A DNA stretch of 64,000 nucleotides from Podocnemis expansa. Lineage: Eukaryota; Chordata; Testudines; Podocnemididae. The translations under genes were made by a program, and so were the position numbers. The stretch is from positions 19,830,998 through 19,894,997 of the forward strand of contig ML682007.1 in the NCBI GenBank assembly GCA_007922195.1, in the 5' to 3' direction. The notes under the pieces were generated by a model. It worked only from the letters and a program-made list of their open reading frames with translations. It was not told the origin of the DNA and ran no database searches. Below are positions 10,398 through 20,494 of the stretch, one piece after another. Each line of letters opens with the position of its first letter. Position 1 is the stretch's first letter.

Positions 10398-10682
10398 CAT
10401 GGCTAGGGTTACAAGATACCGAAGGAGGAGAGGGATGTATGAAAAGGAGAACATGGGTGGACACATGGAGAAAATGAAGTATTAATGTCATATGTCGTTT
10501 TTAGGGAGCCCTGGAACACTTCCCCCTCAAAATAGGGTGTGCTGGGACATTCCAGCATCCTTTAATCCCTGTAAGTAAAAAGCCAGCTCAAATCATCTTT
10601 TTAAAATGTGTGGAGAACAGAGAACGTGAAGGCAAAAAGGACACTCCTCCTTTTGCCTGGCCTCAGGTAACCCTAGCCATGG
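10398..10682. mobile_element. DNA transposon relic, CATGGCTAGGGTTAC termini
   Basis: The inverted ends are CATGGCTAGGGTTAC (10398-10412) and GTAACCCTAGCCATG (10667-10681), a perfect 15-bp pair. A second CATGGCTAGGGTT lies just upstream near 10345. The element abuts the CpG island. It is noncoding. Confidence 0.65.
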
Positions 10683-10804
10683 CCCACAAGGTCTGGCCAT
10701 TTTTGGGGAAACTCCTCCAAGAGCTGCTGAACAGCCGGAGTTGATGGGGCAGCTGTGGTGGTGTGGCTGAGGTGACCCCCAGCTAGCCCCTGGCCCTGGG
10801 GGAG

Positions 10805-10870
10805 AGGGGCGGGAAAAGGCGGCGGCTCCGCCCCGTGCGGTGATTGGGCGCGGGGCGAGTTTGAAAGGCG
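10805..10870 (+). promoter_or_regulatory. Candidate core promoter with E2F, CCAAT and CHR-like sites
   Basis: Three sites lie within 60 bp. GCGGGAAA at 10809-10816 fits the E2F consensus TTTSSCGC on the minus strand. ATTGG at 10843-10847 is an inverted CCAAT box (NF-Y). TTTGAA at 10860-10865 is a cell-cycle homology region (CHR) core preceded by the GC-rich GCGGGGCGAG. Together these are typical of cell-cycle-regulated promoters. The CCAAT-CHR gap is only 12 bp, shorter than usual, so the CHR reading is uncertain. No TATA box is seen. Confidence 0.45.
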
Positions 10871-10938
10871 GTGCCGGGGCAGCGGGGCCGGGGAGGCGCC
10901 GGGAGCGGAGCCGGCTGGCCGGGCAGGGCGGGCGGAGG

Positions 10939-10956
10939 ATGCAGACGCCCGCCTAG
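10939..10956 (+). other. Short upstream open frame in the candidate 5' UTR
   Basis: An ATG opens a five-codon frame (M-Q-T-P-A-stop) 12 bases before the candidate main start. If transcribed it could lower translation of the main frame. It is meaningful only if transcription begins upstream of 10,939. Confidence 0.3.
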
Positions 10957-10967
10957 GGAGCGGGGCC

Positions 10968-11002
10968 ATGCCTGGGGGCGCCAGGCTGCTCACACGGGAA
11001 TG
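10968..11002 (+). CDS. Possible first coding exon of an unidentified gene
   Basis: An ATG at 10968 (G at -3) opens M-P-G-G-A-R-L-L-T-R-E, then two bases of a split codon. The exon would stop at a good splice donor, AATG|GTAAGG, with the GT at 11003-11004 (phase 2). It lies about 100 bp downstream of the candidate promoter, inside the CpG island, as expected of a first exon. I do not recognise the protein from eleven residues, and no second exon could be identified downstream. If it is real, the intron runs rightwards, possibly beyond the window. Alternatives are a noncoding first exon, a transcript in the other direction, or a CpG island without a coding exon here. Confidence 0.3.
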
Positions 11003-11021
11003 GTAAGGCGCGGTGCGGGAG

Positions 11022-11090
11022 TGACTCCGGAGCGACTCCGGAGCGTGGCCAGCTGCGCCGGAGTGACTCCGGAGCGTGGTCAGCTGCGCG
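11022..11090. repeat. Short tandem repeat with CTCCGGAG palindromes
   Basis: A 31-bp unit beginning GACTCCGGAGCGTGG is present at 11034-11064 and again, partly, at 11065-11090 with one change. A further partial copy starts at 11022. Each carries the palindrome CTCCGGAG. It lies just inside the putative first intron. Confidence 0.6.
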
Positions 11091-11560
11091 CGGGTAGGAC
11101 GACAGCGCAGGATGCTTGAGATTGGACGGGGGGATTGGGGCGCTCGCTCAATCCGGCTGACACTGCTACTAGCCAACAAGCCTTGATCCGGAGTCAGGCC
11201 GGATGACTCGCTCCGGAGCGGACTCGCGCTGTCCTTTGGACTTGGCGGCACCGCGCACCTGGCGGCGGGGCAGGCACAGCCCGTCCTCCGTGGGGGGAAA
11301 AAGGGGGCCAGGTCCCATGCCCGGGGAGAGCAAGTGCGCCCCCCTCTTTTGGTTCACACGGGAAGCAGGAGAGAGGCGGTGTTTGCAGCCGCGGGAGCTG
11401 GGGAAAGTTGCTCCACCTGGCAGGAGCTGTTTGCAAAAGTGGCCAGGCATTGAGCTGGTCCCCTGAGCTGGAAGGAAAGTGGCCCCCCATTTGCTTTCAC
11501 ACCAGCCTCTCGCTCCGAAGTCGGTAGCGTCGCTTTGGGCTCCGAGGCAAGGGGCTGCGC

Positions 11561-11905
11561 AGCCCTCAAGCCGCCAGGCTCAGCTGCAGCGTTTGTTTTC
11601 CTGGGAAACAGGATCTGTGGGGAGCTGTGCTCCTTGGTCCTAATGTCCTGCCCCTAAAATGTGGCATCAGTAGCTGCACCTTGTGCAAGACGGTGGCTGA
11701 CAGTCCCCTCACTGCAACACATTGCCTTTCTTCCCCAAACAACCGACAAGGCAGGTTTTTAGTCTGAGGGATTCAGGGGAGCACTTTTGAGGACGGCTTT
11801 GTTGGGTAGGGTGTTTTTCCTACAGTTGGGATGATCCTAATTTCTTATCGCTTGCTCTATACCCCACCGTGTGTGGCTAGGCAAGTGTCTCATTCTGAGG
11901 TTGCA
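11561..11905. other. No recognised feature
   Basis: CpG density falls off here and no repeat or gene is evident. Confidence 0.4.
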
Positions 11906-11908
11906 GTT

Positions 11909-12026
11909 AGAGCCCTGCACCGATACAAAGAAGTGGATCCATATCTGATCAGCATCCACAAAAATGGTCTGTGGATATCCATAGGATGCGGACCTAATGT
12001 GGATATCTGCAAATTTGCAGGGCTCT
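11909..12026. mobile_element. Small MITE, AGAGCCCTGCA termini
   Basis: This 118-bp element has perfect 11-bp inverted ends, AGAGCCCTGCA and TGCAGGGCTCT. The interior repeats GGATAT motifs. The flanks GTTGCAG and GTTACAG may be a diverged target duplication. A worn relative may lie near 28,245-28,345. Confidence 0.65.
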
Positions 12027-12121
12027 AGTTACAGTCACACATCACAGTGTTTGGAAGGGTGGGATTTCCAGATCAAACAGCGGTGGTGACCTGGTATATT
12101 AATGCGAGTCTTATTTAGAAC

Positions 12122-12225
12122 CAAATCGAATCAAATCATAGGGGCGAAAGGGACCTCATGAGATCATCAAGTCCAACCCCCTGGGGCTTGAACCCAGGAC
12201 TTTCTGCATATTGAGCCAATGTGCT
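12122..12225 (-). repeat. tRNA-derived SINE with CR1-like tail
   Basis: The reverse-strand copy shows the AATC-type tail at its left, GGGACCTCATGAGATCATC, and an inverted B box in GGGCTTGAACCC. It is diverged from the 10.2 kb copy. Confidence 0.7.
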
Positions 12226-12417
12226 TGAAACATGCTACTTGAAAATGTCTGAAATTGCCAAGCTTCCTGGGCTAAATTTATCTGCCAATGAAGCCTGAGG
12301 CGTTACACCAAGGAAGAATTTAGCAAATTTTATCTGACTCATTGGTCAAGGTTTATAGAATTGTGAGTGTAAAAATCCTTGTACATAATTTGCTTGTAAA
12401 GTTATTGTCCCCATGAC

Positions 12418-12630
12418 TCAAACAAGGAGTCTGGTGGCACTTATAAAGACTAACAAATTTGTTTGTTGCATGAGCTTTTGTGGGAGAAAATCCCACTTTG
12501 TCAGATGCTTAAAGATGGAGGGGTTTTCTCTCAGGAAAGTTCATGTAATATATTTTGTTAGTCTTTAAAAGTGCAACCAGGCTCCTTGTTTCTTTTGCTG
12601 AACTTGGCTAACAGGGCTGTTCCTTTGGAA
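12418..12630. mobile_element. Fold-back PLE terminal repeat
   Basis: An antisense arm (AACAAGGAGTCTGGTGGCAC... TTTTGTGGGAGAAAATCCCA) is followed after a short spacer by a sense arm. The sense arm ends AGTCTTTAAAAGTGC and then TTTTGCTGAACTTGGCTAAC, the inverted head. The arms differ at many positions, so it is older than the 13.0 kb copy. Confidence 0.75.
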
Positions 12631-12639
12631 CTTGCACCC

Positions 12640-12985
12640 ATAATTGTGTATGCAAAGGGCAAGCTGTGTAACTGGGCATTTGCATAGACAAGCACCACAA
12701 TAACAAGTGCAAAGTTTGTGGCTGTAATTAATTTTGGGAAGTGCCTACAAATGCAGGCTATTGCCTGTATGTGACAGATGACTATTATTGAAATGGCAAA
12801 GCACTAGAAGGCCCAACTTCACGCACCATGTGCTACTGGATGGAAGGAGCTCTCTGGTGTCATTTTGTACTGGCTCCCATCACCACAGAGTGCAGGAGCC
12901 TCTCAGGTTAGTGAATTGTAGCAATCTTTTTTAGGACCCTTGACTTGATGCACTGAGTGTGCTGTAGCCTGTTGCTAATGGTATT
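12640..12985. other. No recognised feature
   Basis: Nothing nameable is seen between two PLE ends. Confidence 0.4.
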
Positions 12986-12998
12986 CTTTAGTCAGCTA

Positions 12999-13207
12999 AG
13001 ATACAAAGGGGTAGCCATGTTAGTCTAGTTCAGCAAAACAACCAAACAAGGAGTCCTGTGGCACTTAAAGACTAACAAATTTATTTTTTGCATGAGCTTT
13101 CGTGGGAGAGAATCTGATGAAATGGGATTTTCTCCCACGAAAGCTCATGCAAAAAATAAATTTGTTAGTCTTTAAGTGCCACAGGACTCCTTGTTTGGTT
13201 GTTTTTC
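12999..13207. mobile_element. Young fold-back PLE end with a perfect 75-bp inverted repeat
   Basis: The head GGGGTAGCCATGTTAGTCT is followed by two arms, 13035-13109 and 13131-13205. These are exact reverse complements over all 75 bases, separated by 21 bases that include CTGATGA. The element is flanked by AGTCAGCTA at 12990-12998 and 13208-13216, a 9-bp target duplication. Identical arms mean recent insertion or arm-to-arm correction. It encodes nothing. Confidence 0.9.
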
Positions 13208-13219
13208 AGTCAGCTAGAC

Positions 13220-13730
13220 TTTTCAGTAATGGTCAATGATTCATGTGAAGGTGAGAGGCAGCTGTGGCTCTTCAGGTGCCAAGAGAAAGCAAAAAGGTAA
13301 AGAATGGGGATGGTGTATCAAAGAAAGGCTGCTGGGATCAGCTGGAATTGGTAACCTTTATTTAAATAGGCGTGTATCAGAATTGCTGTAGCTTGTTGGA
13401 GGGATTGATGTTTTCAAGTGAGTAAAGGCTCTAGCGGAATTAAAACCAATCTCCTCTGACAGTCTCATCCACACACACGTGTTCTCCACAGAACTTGGAT
13501 GTGGTAGGGCAAATCTTATGCTCACTCCAAACTCCTGTGACAGAAAGCAGTACTTAGTACTGTCATCCTAGGCAGACTCCATATCATCAAAAGCCTGAAC
13601 TAAAGCTACTGCAGTAAGTGGGAGTTTTTTCCATCCACTTCCACAGGCTATGGTTTGTGTCCTAAGAGCGTGGCCGCTTCTTGGAGCTGAATGTTGTTTG
13701 CTTACTTGGATGTTGTCTCTGAGGGGAAAA
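13220..13730. other. No recognised feature
   Basis: No gene or nameable repeat is seen. Confidence 0.45.
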
Positions 13731-13737
13731 AAAAAAA

Positions 13738-13841
13738 AAGGAGTTGTGTGGCACTTTAAGACTAACATTTATTTTTCGCATGAGCTTTCGTGGGAGAAAA
13801 TCCCACTTCGTCAAATGCTTCGAAGATGGGTGAACTTATAA
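13738..13841 (-). mobile_element. PLE terminal repeat, single arm
   Basis: A reverse copy of the sense repeat: GTGGCACTTTAAGACTAAC, then GCATGAGCTTTCGTGGGAGA, then TCAAATGCTTCGAAGATGGG. The CTGATGA box is changed to TTGACGA on the sense strand. The left edge runs into an A-rich tract. Confidence 0.8.
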
Positions 13842-13844
13842 CTG

Positions 13845-15295
13845 GAACATGAGGTGCCCCTTCTAGAGGGCCATTTTTCCTTAACCACACGGGTATCATT
13901 CATGGCTCCAAAGCAAACTTCACTGAAGTCTGAGGCATTAAAACCTGTAGCTGCAGTTTTGGGCTGCATCAATGGAGCCGGAAGACAATAAGTCCTGGTT
14001 TATCAGGTCTGAGTGCCCAAAGAGAGCTGTGACAGCTGGCTTGGTTGGCTGTGTGGAGCATGTGATGTCATTATGACTTCATTTTTTTATTTGACTATTA
14101 TCTTGTGTCTAAGGAGGGGACAAGGAAAGATTTACGTAGTCAATCGATCCTTGCAGCAGCTGACTGCAATAGCTGGAGCTAAGAAAGGCTGTCCAATGTT
14201 TTTGATGAGGTTACTAGGTTTCATTATCGTTTCTGAATGATTACTGTGTTCCCAAATCCATGCCGAGAAATTGGCTGCAGTCAGGTCTGAGATTCAGTCT
14301 CTAATGAAGATAGCCCTGCATCCTTAATAAGGCTGTGAAATAGCAAGGAACTGAAGAGTACGCATTGTACAGCACTAAAACCAACAAACAGGCACCCCTT
14401 GGTTGCTGCATATCTTCTCAGGTTAAAAAGCTGAAGGGATTACTGATCAGATTTCCTCCAAGAGGGGGAACTCATGCTATCCTCAGCCGTTAGCACTAGG
14501 TCCTTCCTTTTGGTAAAGATATATGGCTTAATTTTAATTCTCCCAGCAAAGGCTCAAACATTACCTGGCAGTTCATAGAAAACCATGCATACAGTGCACG
14601 TTAGTTTATTTTAACAGAAGATTTGATTATCTTGTAATTTACTTAAACAGTTGACTACTAGGGATAGATGCAATTGTCTCTGATTCTCATGTTTTTGTAA
14701 ACAAGACTTAAAAGTGAGAAGACAGTAGTCCACTGGCATCTCTTGCTCATCTGTTAAAGATAATGGAGGAGGTCCCCAAACACTGCTCTGTGCTACATTC
14801 CAGCTCTGTTTTTTTAATGACCAACTTCATGTCCTTCTGTCCCATTGTGTTCTACATCCACCTGTCATCACCTGTCCCTAGTTATGATATCATGTGCTAT
14901 CCTCATTCATGGTGTCCTGCACTCCAGTTGTCTCCTGGAGATCTACAGGATAGCTGTTGGGGCTGGGTACTAACCAACACCAGTGAAGGTGGCAGAAGCA
15001 ACATCCATGATTGGAAGCCCCTTGGGGGCAGGGATGGCCCTTCATATGTGTACGTAGCCTGGCTTGGTTAAACTAAAACTTAAAACAGGAAGCTTCCTCC
15101 CACAACTCATCATACACGTGGCGCTCCATGTTACAACACGTTATTGAGCAAAGACCGTAGCGGCAGTCTAGGTGCCAGAGCCACAGCTGGTGTAAATGAG
15201 CATAATCTCAATTGACTTCAATAGAGTTGTGCCAATTTAAACCAGCAGAACATCTGGCCCAAAGAGTTCAGTAGGAATTTCTATGAATAATAACT
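13845..15295. other. No gene recognised
   Basis: About 1.4 kb without a gene, RNA or clear repeat. Open frames of 75 and 102 codons (14,013 and 14,763) show no domain or splice context. Confidence 0.5.
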
Positions 15296-15299
15296 CCTG

Positions 15300-15535
15300 C
15301 AACTGTAATCCTAGGTCATATAATCTATCAAGTCTATAAACCATCAAGTGCCAGGAGCTCTGCAGAGTTAGGAAGAAACTTCTGATATGGGAAGACTATT
15401 CCCTAATTACCCACTGTGGGTTTTCTTTTACCTCTCGCTTAAGCATCTGATACAGGCCACTGGTAGATAGAACAACAAATTAAAGGGATCGTGGTAGATG
15501 AGCCACTGTGGCGACACCTATGTTCTTGCATTCAG
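15300..15535 (+). mobile_element. CR1-family 3' end fragment
   Basis: The stretch contains AGGAAGAAACTTCTGATATG, TACAGGCCACTGGTAGA and a terminal CTATGTTCTTGCATTC. These match in order the 3' untranslated end of reptilian CR1 copies as I know them. No coding sequence is kept. Confidence 0.55.
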
Positions 15536-15549
15536 ATGTTCAGGTAATT

Positions 15550-18210
15550 CTTCAAACGAAAGAAATTGGGTCTAAGAAATCCTGACTGTCTTAAGATAGA
15601 GCGACTCTATTTCAACTCAGAACCTGAATTTGTTTCACTCTAACTGTTGCCCTCTCCATTACAGCTTAGATTGGAAAATAATGTACACAACAATAATAAC
15701 TCAGTTGGATTATTGGAAAAAAGGGGATTCTGAAAGGTAGGAAGGTGTCCTGTTGGTAGGGTTTTGACCTATTGACTGTGATTGCCACCATTGCATATAA
15801 TCTTTTACACACACAACACAAATCACACCTGGTGTAAATTAGTGACAATCCATTCAGGTTAAGCTAAGACCCATCTGCTCCATTTTAGTCAATGACACTT
15901 ATGGAAATATCCCCCCTTATACATTTTCATGGTAAAAATAAACACCGCAGTGGTCTCTTTTTCACCCGTCCCCTGTCTTCTCATTAATCTGTATTCTCTG
16001 GGGTGCCCTCTAGTCTTTGACACCTTCCACTGCAAACATCTTGGTTCCCCACACTGTACCAATGTTTACACCATGAAGTGTGTGGTCTGGAGGGGGTTTC
16101 CTCCCCAGGAGGTGGAGAAGGACCAACCAGGAGCTTGACTAAAATGAATCTGAATCTCATACTTTTGAAGCAGCTGAGTTTAATCTGGTGGCATTGTGTA
16201 ATTTCATTAGACTCATAGTCAAAACAAATTTCATTTAAGATGGGGGGGAGGGGGGCGAACCCAAATGAAGAACAGTGCCTGCAGACACACAGGTTACACT
16301 GTGAGACAAATCCAGCAGTGTACAGAGGAAAGCAAATTAATTTGAGGAAAAGACAAATTGAACTTTGCCAGTTTTATGTAATTAGGGACACAATTACAGA
16401 AAATAGCAATCAGCAAGTAGCTGGTCCAGTGATGGAGGCTGGGTGCTGGGTGACAGCTGTTTTCTAGGGATGAAAGTCTCTAGGCACAGTGGGGCACCAT
16501 AAAGCAGATACACCTCTGCAGCCCCGCTTTTAAGCCCTATTTTGGAGGTTTTTGCTGGGTGGGGGTGGGAACAAAATGGTGATAGGCTTCATGCTGTTCC
16601 CCAATCCAGGGCTGACGTCCCCCTTGTATCCCTGCTGCAGTCTGACTCAGAAAGATTTGTTTTTAATAATCATGTCTATGAACCTTTCCATTTTAAATGT
16701 TTGACGTGGTGTTTTGAGCAGCATGGGCTGGATCTGCAGCCCATTCAAGAGCTTTTCTGTCGATTTACACATGCTGTGAATCAAGCCTGGGATGGTTGGG
16801 CATTCTGCTGGCACCTCCATGCATGCTTTCTGCCCCCATCAGAGGGCATGACTTTCAGAGGGTGTCCGAATAAAGTGCATGTGAGCTGCATGGGGCTTAG
16901 CCACTTTGAACAGAGAGGTTCGTATCCCCATCCACACATTCCTGCACCCCCACCCCATCCTAACACCCTTCTAACTTGTCCATGTAGATCTTTGGCAGGG
17001 CAAGAGAGAGGCCCAGGCCAACTGTGCAATGCTGCTGTCCGAGCCACTAAGTCTAAAGCACAGCCCCACTTGTGCTCAACATTTACACTGCAGCAACATC
17101 ATTTACAGCAGCAGGTGCCGGGCCTGTTATCTGCTGAGGAAAGCAACAGGATAAGGAATTCATCCAGGCTTAGAGTAAGCAAAGCAGAGAGACAGCGCAG
17201 GGCAGCACTCAGCATTGCTCATTCCAACTGTTGCAGCTCAGTTTGCTCAGTCACATCACTGTGGAAAGGCTCATTATTTTTTTAATTTTTTTTTCTTCTC
17301 AGTTTGAGATGGCAAAGAGAAGTCCTGCCCTCATTACCGTTCCCATGGAGACTGATCTGATGCTGTACTTTAAAGAGGGGCTGGGTAGGCAGTTAGCATT
17401 TTTGTCTCTGCTAGCAGTCCCCACTGTCTGGGTGGATCCTGCTGCCTGAGCCTTCACCATCCCTTATCTCGGCAGTTTGCTTCTTCATTAGCTCCCTTAA
17501 AACCAAATAGCAAACAGTATGGGCTTTGCTGATGATAAGGAAAAGATCTTGTACGTGGGCTGGGCCTTGCAGTTGGTGTGAGAAAACTCCCACCTCTGTG
17601 AGGTACTGCATGCTAATTTGAAGGTAATCCGCTGACTGGAGTCCTGAACACAGAGATGTTGCACATTGTCAGAGTCAAAGGCTACGCCTACACACACACA
17701 AAAAAAAAGTGTGCTTAATTCAGGTTAGCTAACTCTGCTTAAGACAGCTGTGAAGACACAGCAACTCTGCTTGTAAAATAGAGTAGCAGAATGAATTCAA
17801 TAACAGGCCTTGCTATAGGGTTTAATAGAGTAGAGGGTAGATGGGAAATCAAGACTTGTCTCTGATTTCCTCTGTTGCCTTTGGTAAATCATCTCTTCCT
17901 CTGCGGATGTAATAAGAACTTAACTCTCTCTCTGGGTTGTTGTGAGGACTGTTACACACCCTTATCTCTGTATTTAGCCAATAAAAGCTGGAAGACTGTC
18001 ATCCTCAAACCATAACACTCAAGTCTATAAAATGTGAACTGGACACATTTTTTACATTGTCCCTTTAAACATCAAATCAATCACTCTAGCAGTGAAGGGC
18101 ATCAACACAGGTCCTGCTCCCTCCACCACCCAAAATAAATGAATACATAAAAGCACCTCATGGAGATAAAGTTGGATTTTGTAGTGGTCCTTGTTGGTAT
18201 ACTCTTGCTC
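15550..18210. other. No gene recognised; one long chance frame
   Basis: About 2.6 kb with no clear repeat. A 247-codon open frame at 16,542-17,285 (plus) shows no domain, signal or splice logic and is probably chance. A short A-run preceded by CACACACA lies at about 17,690. Confidence 0.45.
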
Positions 18211-18216
18211 ATCTAT

Positions 18217-18302
18217 AAGCTCCTGTGATAAATAAGTTTATTAGTTTTTAAAAGTGCCACAGGACTCCTTGTTTCTTTTGCTGGAGTAGATTGACACTGC
18301 TA
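18217..18302 (+). mobile_element. PLE terminal repeat fragment
   Basis: The sense 3' end only: AGCTCCTGTGATAAATAAG, then AAAAGTGCCACAGGACTCC and TTGTTTCTTTTGCTGGAGTA. The hammerhead-like part is missing. Confidence 0.7.
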
Positions 18303-18309
18303 CTGCTCT

Positions 18310-19235
18310 CAAATGCCCTCATCTGTGTAATCGTCCTTCCTGCCAGGAACGCATAGAGTTCAGCAGGAGTTGCTGAGAAAGCGCAGAATTGGCTCTAGGT
18401 CTGTAATTAATGCAGCCACAGGAGGGGATCCAGTCTGATTTCATTTAGAAGGTTTGCAGAGTGTATATTTACTGAAATCTACTGAAACACAGGCCCAATG
18501 TGTTGCTGCATTGTTGTTGTCTTCATCATAAAGTGTTTCAAAAACAGATGGACGGGTGAGGGTAGAGGATCAACAAGCAGCTGATTTCACTGAGATCAGG
18601 TGAAGTGGTGGAATGTGTTTCTCTTTGTGCCTGTTTGTTTTGCAAAATGTTGTCATTGTAAAGCTTAAACCCTTTCTTCTGGGGTTGGTGAGGAATGGTT
18701 TTTAATAACCCAGAGCTGCACCTCTAGCTTAGTGAAGAAACCAAAAGGAGCTCTCTTGTTGCAACAGTAAGATGCAAAAGGCACATTCTTCTGAAATCCT
18801 TTTTATTCTTGATGCATGAAATGCATTTGTCTGTAGCAGGAGTTCTTAGTCTTTTCCATGGTGTGATGCCATCTTGTAAGAGAAAGGTGTGACCAACCGC
18901 TCCTATGTGTTTTGAATCCCGCTTCCTGGATTAGTCATGAAGAACAGGGGGAAGTTGTTCAATCTCCTGGAATCTGATTGTGAGAAAAAACAGGTTATAG
19001 AATAGAGAAAGTTTTATGGCTATGCCAGTTTACACCAGCTGGGAATATGACCAAGACTTTTCAGAAAAGGAAAGACAGTTGGTCCAAAGAGGTTTTCATC
19101 CTTTTTGGTGGGGAACAATTGCTTAGAAAATAGGTTCTATAGACCATAGAGTTATAAGGTGAAATTCTGGCCCCACTGAAGTCAATGGAAGTTTTATCAT
19201 TGACTTCAGAGCCTGAATCTCATCCAGAGATTATA
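18310..19235. other. No recognised feature
   Basis: No gene or clear repeat. The motif TGAAGTCAATGG and its reverse complement occur near 19,178-19,205. Confidence 0.4.
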
Positions 19236-19239
19236 AAGC

Positions 19240-19300
19240 CACAGAGGACCTTAGTGATCATCTAGTCTGCCTTCCTGCATAAGACACAAGATACAGAATG
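19240..19300. mobile_element. Possible CR1-family fragment
   Basis: GAGGACCTTAGTGATCATCTAGTCTG resembles the CR1 3' region phrase for which several variants are known; here it is read in pieces: GACCTTAGTGATCATC then TAGTCTGCCTTCC. It is short and old. Confidence 0.35.
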
Positions 19301-19304
19301 TGCA

Positions 19305-20190
19305 AGAAAGACACAAACACTGGGAAAATTAAACTCTGGCTGAGGATTTGGGTATAAAATGGCACCAGTGATTCATTCCAAATCCAGCTGGTGAGGGAAT
19401 GAAAGAAAGAAGCCAGTATCTGAAGAAGGAAATTGTTTCCTTTTAATAATAACACAAAGTCCTGTTTAAAACTGCTTGACTGAGGATTTCCAGACAGCAT
19501 ATGTAAAAGTGTCTGGAAAGCAAGGATTAAAAGCAACAGCTTCAAGCAGTGGTTAGACCCTTTCCTTTCATCCCCTGACACACATCACTGTTGGACTTTT
19601 CCTTGGAGCTTTGCTGTGTGGCTGGGACTAGCATTGTTACATTTTGGGCAATGTTAGACAAAGCATTTATTAGAAGATAAGTGAGTGCAGCTATATCACA
19701 TGAAGATGGAATCTGGCACCCTTCCTCACATCGAGTGATATTTTACTCCTTAGGAGTCCCACTGAGACCAGCAGAATTACTTAGAGTAAGATGCTACTAG
19801 CTGGAGTAAAGAAGCAGGTTCATGGGGACTAGCAAAGCAAAAATGTCATTTTAGCCATCAAATGTCTGCTTCGCTGGTGTGGTGTGATGTGCTGTACGTC
19901 CCTCGTGCGTATGAAATACCTTGATATTTTTGTTACTATGAGAGCAAATGCCCCGTTTAGGTTTTGCAGAACGTGGCAGTGTGTGGAACTGGAATTGTGG
20001 GGACTGTCTGCCCATAGACAGAGTGGCTTTGACAAGAGCTGTTAAGGAAGAATGGCTGGAAAATGCTGTTTGTTAATCCCCACGCAAAGCTATAACCCTC
20101 TGACACAAGAAACCAGAATTGAACCACACTGTATGCTTGCTATGGGGAAACCAAGCCAGCGAGAAAATGAAAAGGAGAATCTTACTGGAC
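19305..20190. other. No recognised feature
   Basis: No gene. A 107-codon minus-strand frame (19,258-19,581) has no recognisable domain. Confidence 0.4.
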
Positions 20191-20195
20191 ACATT

Positions 20196-20487
20196 GGCTA
20201 TGACTACATTGTACAAGCTAAGTCGACTTTATTAAGTTGACTTAATAAAGTCTACTTAAAGTTGACTTTAAGTAGACCTTATTAAGTTGACTTAGTGAGT
20301 CCACATTGCCTTAAGTCGACTTAATAAAGTCGACTTAATGGTAAAGTTGACTTTATAAGTGGACCTTATAAAGTCGACTTTACTGGACCCTAAAGTCAAC
20401 TTTATTGCCCTGCAGTGTAGGCAGGACTCTGTTTAAGTCGCCTTAAGGGCCCTTAAGTCAACTTAAGCACATAGTGTAGATGTACCC
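20196..20487. mobile_element. MITE built of GTCGAC palindromes (copy 1)
   Basis: This 292-bp element starts GGCTATGACTACATTGT and ends ATAGTGTAGATGTACCC, imperfect inverted termini of the GGSTAYRTCTACACT type. It has a 3-bp target duplication, ATT, at 20193-20195 and 20488-20490. Nearly all of its body is made of AAGTCGACTT palindromes and worn versions (AAGTTGACTT) joined by TAATAA or CCTTAT. It is noncoding. Confidence 0.85.
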
Positions 20488-20494
20488 ATTCAGA

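Larger units (their letters stand above)
10700..11560. promoter_or_regulatory. CpG island
   Basis: This is the only segment of the window with dense CG dinucleotides and high G+C, in contrast to its CpG-poor surroundings. Such islands usually mark vertebrate promoters. Long overlapping open frames on both strands here (up to 192 codons on the minus strand) are a composition effect, because stop codons are rare in GC-rich DNA. The core promoter signals are given separately. Confidence 0.8.

Noticed and set aside
11034..11090. CRISPR-like direct repeats
   Set aside because: Only two units without spacers, in vertebrate DNA; it is a simple tandem duplication.
10673..11251. 192-codon minus-strand frame in the CpG island
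   Set aside because: Pro/Ala/Ser/Arg-rich translation typical of GC-rich noncoding DNA; the same island yields long frames in other phases.
16542..17285. 247-codon plus-strand open frame
   Set aside because: No recognisable domain, low-complexity and Cys/Pro/His-rich stretches, no splice or promoter context, and an overlapping minus-strand frame. Length alone is within what chance allows in 64 kb.
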